A stretch of DNA of 43,641 nucleotides, from positions 1 to 43,641 of the forward strand of contig NZ_JAKOPM010000017.1 of the NCBI RefSeq assembly GCF_022288805.1, read 5' to 3'. Under the pieces are notes generated by a model. That model was not told the origin of the DNA and did no database searches. It saw only the letters and a program-made list of their open reading frames with translations. The translations under genes and the position numbers were made by a program. Of the stretch, positions 42,055 to 43,641 are shown one piece after another (the first letter of the stretch is position 1; every line of letters begins with the position of its first letter). The stretch comes from Corynebacterium yonathiae. Lineage in GTDB: Bacteria > Actinomycetota > Actinomycetes > Mycobacteriales > Mycobacteriaceae.

Positions 42055-43569
42055 ATGAACAAAAATACCAGCCCCCAATCTCGGTCAACGCCCCGCCCGC
42101 GTAGGCAGGCGCGCGGTCGGAGTGTGCGCACGGAGCGTACCTCGCGTGCTCCCCATCCCAACGGGGTGCGCCAGTCCTCTGGATCTGCCCGGCGCGTCGC
42201 TCGGAAAGCCGGTTCCAAGGCCAAGGCTCGTCGCGCTCCCGCGCCTCTGACTAAGGCCGGCCGCATCCGCCGCATGCTTATCACGGCGGCAGTGCCCAAT
42301 GTGGTCATTGTCCTTATCATTATGGCCATCGCTCTCGGCGGTCTTATGCTGGCAGGCTCTCCCTTGGCGTGGTGGTACACCATCGTGGCGGAGTCATGGA
42401 TGGTCTTTAACCTTGCGCCAGTCTCGGCGGCCGATGTGCACATCTCTTTCTTGCCCGCCTTACCCGCGCTCATCTTGGCGGCGGTGGTGGCGGTTCGCGT
42501 GCGCAACGCGGTAAAGCACAAGGTTAGCGTCAAGGACCTGCTCATCCTTCTTAGCTGCGTGCTTGGCGTGCCAGTGGTATTTACCATCATCGCATGGCTG
42601 ATGCTGTGGGACGCGGGCAAGGTCTATGACGTCTCCCCGCCAAGCCTGGCACAAGCCCTGCTGCGGGTTATTGTTCTGCATCTTGCCGCCATGGCCGCCG
42701 GTATGGGCACGCGCTTGTGGCGGGCATTGGCCAAGCGTTACGGGGTGCCGCGCCAGATTATCGACGCCGCCCAGATCGCCCTTCGCTACCTCGGCTACCT
42801 GGCCATTGGCGCAGCCATAGTCTTTGCAGTGGTTTTTGTCCTCAATATTTCTCGCCAGGGCGAGATGATGGATGAATATCCCACGGTATCCGGGCTCGGC
42901 GTTGCCGGTCTCGTGCTAATGAGCCTGCTGTATATTCCCAATGCCATCGTCAGCACCGCGGCGGTATTGGTGGGCGCAGAGTTTTCTGTCGGCGAAGGCT
43001 CGGTCAGCCTCTTTAGTGCCCACCTCGTACCGCTGCCGCCACTGCCGATTACCGGCGGTATCCCAGCATCAATGCCCGGCTGGGCGGTAGCGCTTATGAT
43101 CGTCCCCCTCGGCGCTGCAATCTACTCGGTATATAAAAAGCGTCCGAACTTTCAAGACGCACTGGTAGCTACGGTAGCCTCCGCTGTAGTTATGTTGATC
43201 GCCTGCTATCTCGTCAGCGGTGAGCTTGGCTACTACGGCGTCACCGGCCCGAAGCTGTGGACCGCTGCGGGACTAACCGCTTTGTGGATGGCCGTTGTGG
43301 GCAGTGCAGTGGCCGCAGGTTTCGCCTTCGTTGCGTGGCGCACAGCCCGCACAGAAACTGGTGCTTCCCTGGAAGATGCACACGCGGATGCCCCCGCTGT
43401 CGATGCTGCGGCTGCCGATGCCACCGAGGATTCCGCCGAGCCGGAGCGCGAGCCCATCACGGATCCGGAAGTCGTTGACGCCGAGGTCGTAGAGGACCAG
43501 GTTGTCGAAGACCAGGAAGCAGAGGAGGAAGGCGCTGCAATGAAGACCGCCACGGAGGAAGACACCTGA
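42055..43569 (+). CDS. DUF6350 (PerM-like) membrane protein, 3' end at an IS junction
   Basis: This encodes 504 residues. A basic, Arg/Ser/Pro-rich N-terminus of about 65 residues leads to about nine membrane segments and an acidic Asp/Glu/Ala-rich cytoplasmic tail (AVDAAAADATEDSAEPEREP on). It matches the DUF6350 family; M. tuberculosis Rv0955 (PerM), in the same position, supports cell division and persistence. In mycobacteria and C. glutamicum the next genes are purN and purH. Here the TGA stop at 43567-43569 coincides with the terminal TGA of an IS element, so the natural C-terminus may be lost. Start ATG 42055 is chosen; GTG 42037 is in frame with GGAAG too close. Confidence 0.85.
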   Translation: MNKNTSPQSRSTPRPRRQARGRSVRTERTSRAPHPNGVRQSSGSARRVARKAGSKAKARRAPAPLTKAGRIRRMLITAAVPNVVIVLIIMAIALGGLMLAGSPLAWWYTIVAESWMVFNLAPVSAADVHISFLPALPALILAAVVAVRVRNAVKHKVSVKDLLILLSCVLGVPVVFTIIAWLMLWDAGKVYDVSPPSLAQALLRVIVLHLAAMAAGMGTRLWRALAKRYGVPRQIIDAAQIALRYLGYLAIGAAIVFAVVFVLNISRQGEMMDEYPTVSGLGVAGLVLMSLLYIPNAIVSTAAVLVGAEFSVGEGSVSLFSAHLVPLPPLPITGGIPASMPGWAVALMIVPLGAAIYSVYKKRPNFQDALVATVASAVVMLIACYLVSGELGYYGVTGPKLWTAAGLTALWMAVVGSAVAAGFAFVAWRTARTETGASLEDAHADAPAVDAAAADATEDSAEPEREPITDPEVVDAEVVEDQVVEDQEAEEEGAAMKTATEEDT

Positions 43570-43641
43570 ACTGGCCCCCGAAAGTTGGACTGGTTTAATT
43601 CTAGGCGGTTAGGGCTTCAAGGGTCTGATTTCGATATTGCA
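43567..43641. mobile_element. end of an IS3-family-like insertion sequence
   Basis: Starting TGAACTGGCCCCCGAAAGTT, the segment has the look of an IS3-family terminal inverted repeat (5'-TG start, C-run, AAAGTTGGACT). The transposase reading frame then runs leftward out of the window. Only 75 nt are visible, so group and completeness are unknown. Confidence 0.65.
43601..43641 (-). CDS. C-terminus of an IS3-type transposase, cut by the window edge
   Basis: Reading leftward from the window edge, one frame gives QYRNQTLEALTA and then TAG (43601-43603). It lies about 30 nt inside the IS end, the usual place for the OrfB (rve integrase) stop. Too little is visible for catalytic residues. Confidence 0.55.
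   Translation of the reverse strand, partial: QYRNQTLEALTA

Overview
This window is a stretch of a Corynebacterium chromosome, most likely a lipophilic skin or nasal species; only the genus is firm. The evidence is the gene content and order: XPB helicase with its partner protein, rpf, a long cspB-type cold-shock gene, trmH, sepH, serC, gltA-fkpA, mctB-mctC, cysQ-thyA-folA, lhr, pgi, chorismate mutase, uvrD/pcrA, an M23 peptidase and a DUF6350 membrane gene. From memory, this matches the backbone of C. glutamicum and, with interruptions, M. tuberculosis Rv0861c-Rv0955. Most of it is ordinary core genome, and I see no phage, CRISPR array, restriction-modification system or obvious defence or biosynthetic cluster.

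Layout. 1-5.4 kb: the tail of an unidentified gene, a hypothetical protein, then a leftward operon (helicase-associated protein, XPB, DUF3239) joined by 4-nt overlaps. 5.5-8.9 kb: resuscitation-promoting factor, cold-shock protein, DUF2771, glutaminyl cyclase-like lipoprotein, DUF3027. 8.9-14.0 kb: purine permease and TrmH methyltransferase, convergent with serC, sepH and a DUF6928-like gene. 14.1-19.2 kb: central carbon metabolism (citrate synthase, FKBP, aldo/keto reductase, monocarboxylate uptake mctBC). 19.2-21.3 kb: an exported beta-lactamase-fold lipoprotein and a Tat-exported DUF1906 protein. 21.4-24.7 kb: a looser, accessory-looking stretch (OsmC, DJ-1/PfpI, DUF2871, a wrecked efflux gene, peptidase S51) ending at tRNA-Arg(CCT). 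24.8-33.3 kb: a glutaredoxin/folA/thyA/cysQ operon divergent from lhr-nei2-yccF. 33.4-43.6 kb: pgi, an antiporter, chorismate mutase, pcrA, two M23 peptidases around a 0.6-kb non-coding gap, and the DUF6350 gene cut at its stop codon by the end of an IS3-like element.

Themes. DNA repair and helicase genes are frequent (XPB and partner, Lhr with Nei2, UvrD/PcrA, thymidylate and folate supply). Cell-wall hydrolases are the second theme (Rpf, two M23 peptidases, a beta-lactamase-fold protein). Two carbon-metabolism loci carry candidate GlxR or RamB sites. Many genes lack a Shine-Dalgarno sequence and instead have a TANNNT hexamer 6-7 nt before the start codon, the signature of leaderless transcripts. 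This includes a divergent pair (cysQ and lhr) squeezed into 35 bp. Several convergent gene pairs overlap through their stop codons.

The right end lies inside an IS element and the left end inside an open gene, so the window may be a whole draft contig bounded by repeats. All family names come from motif recognition by eye; no database search was run.
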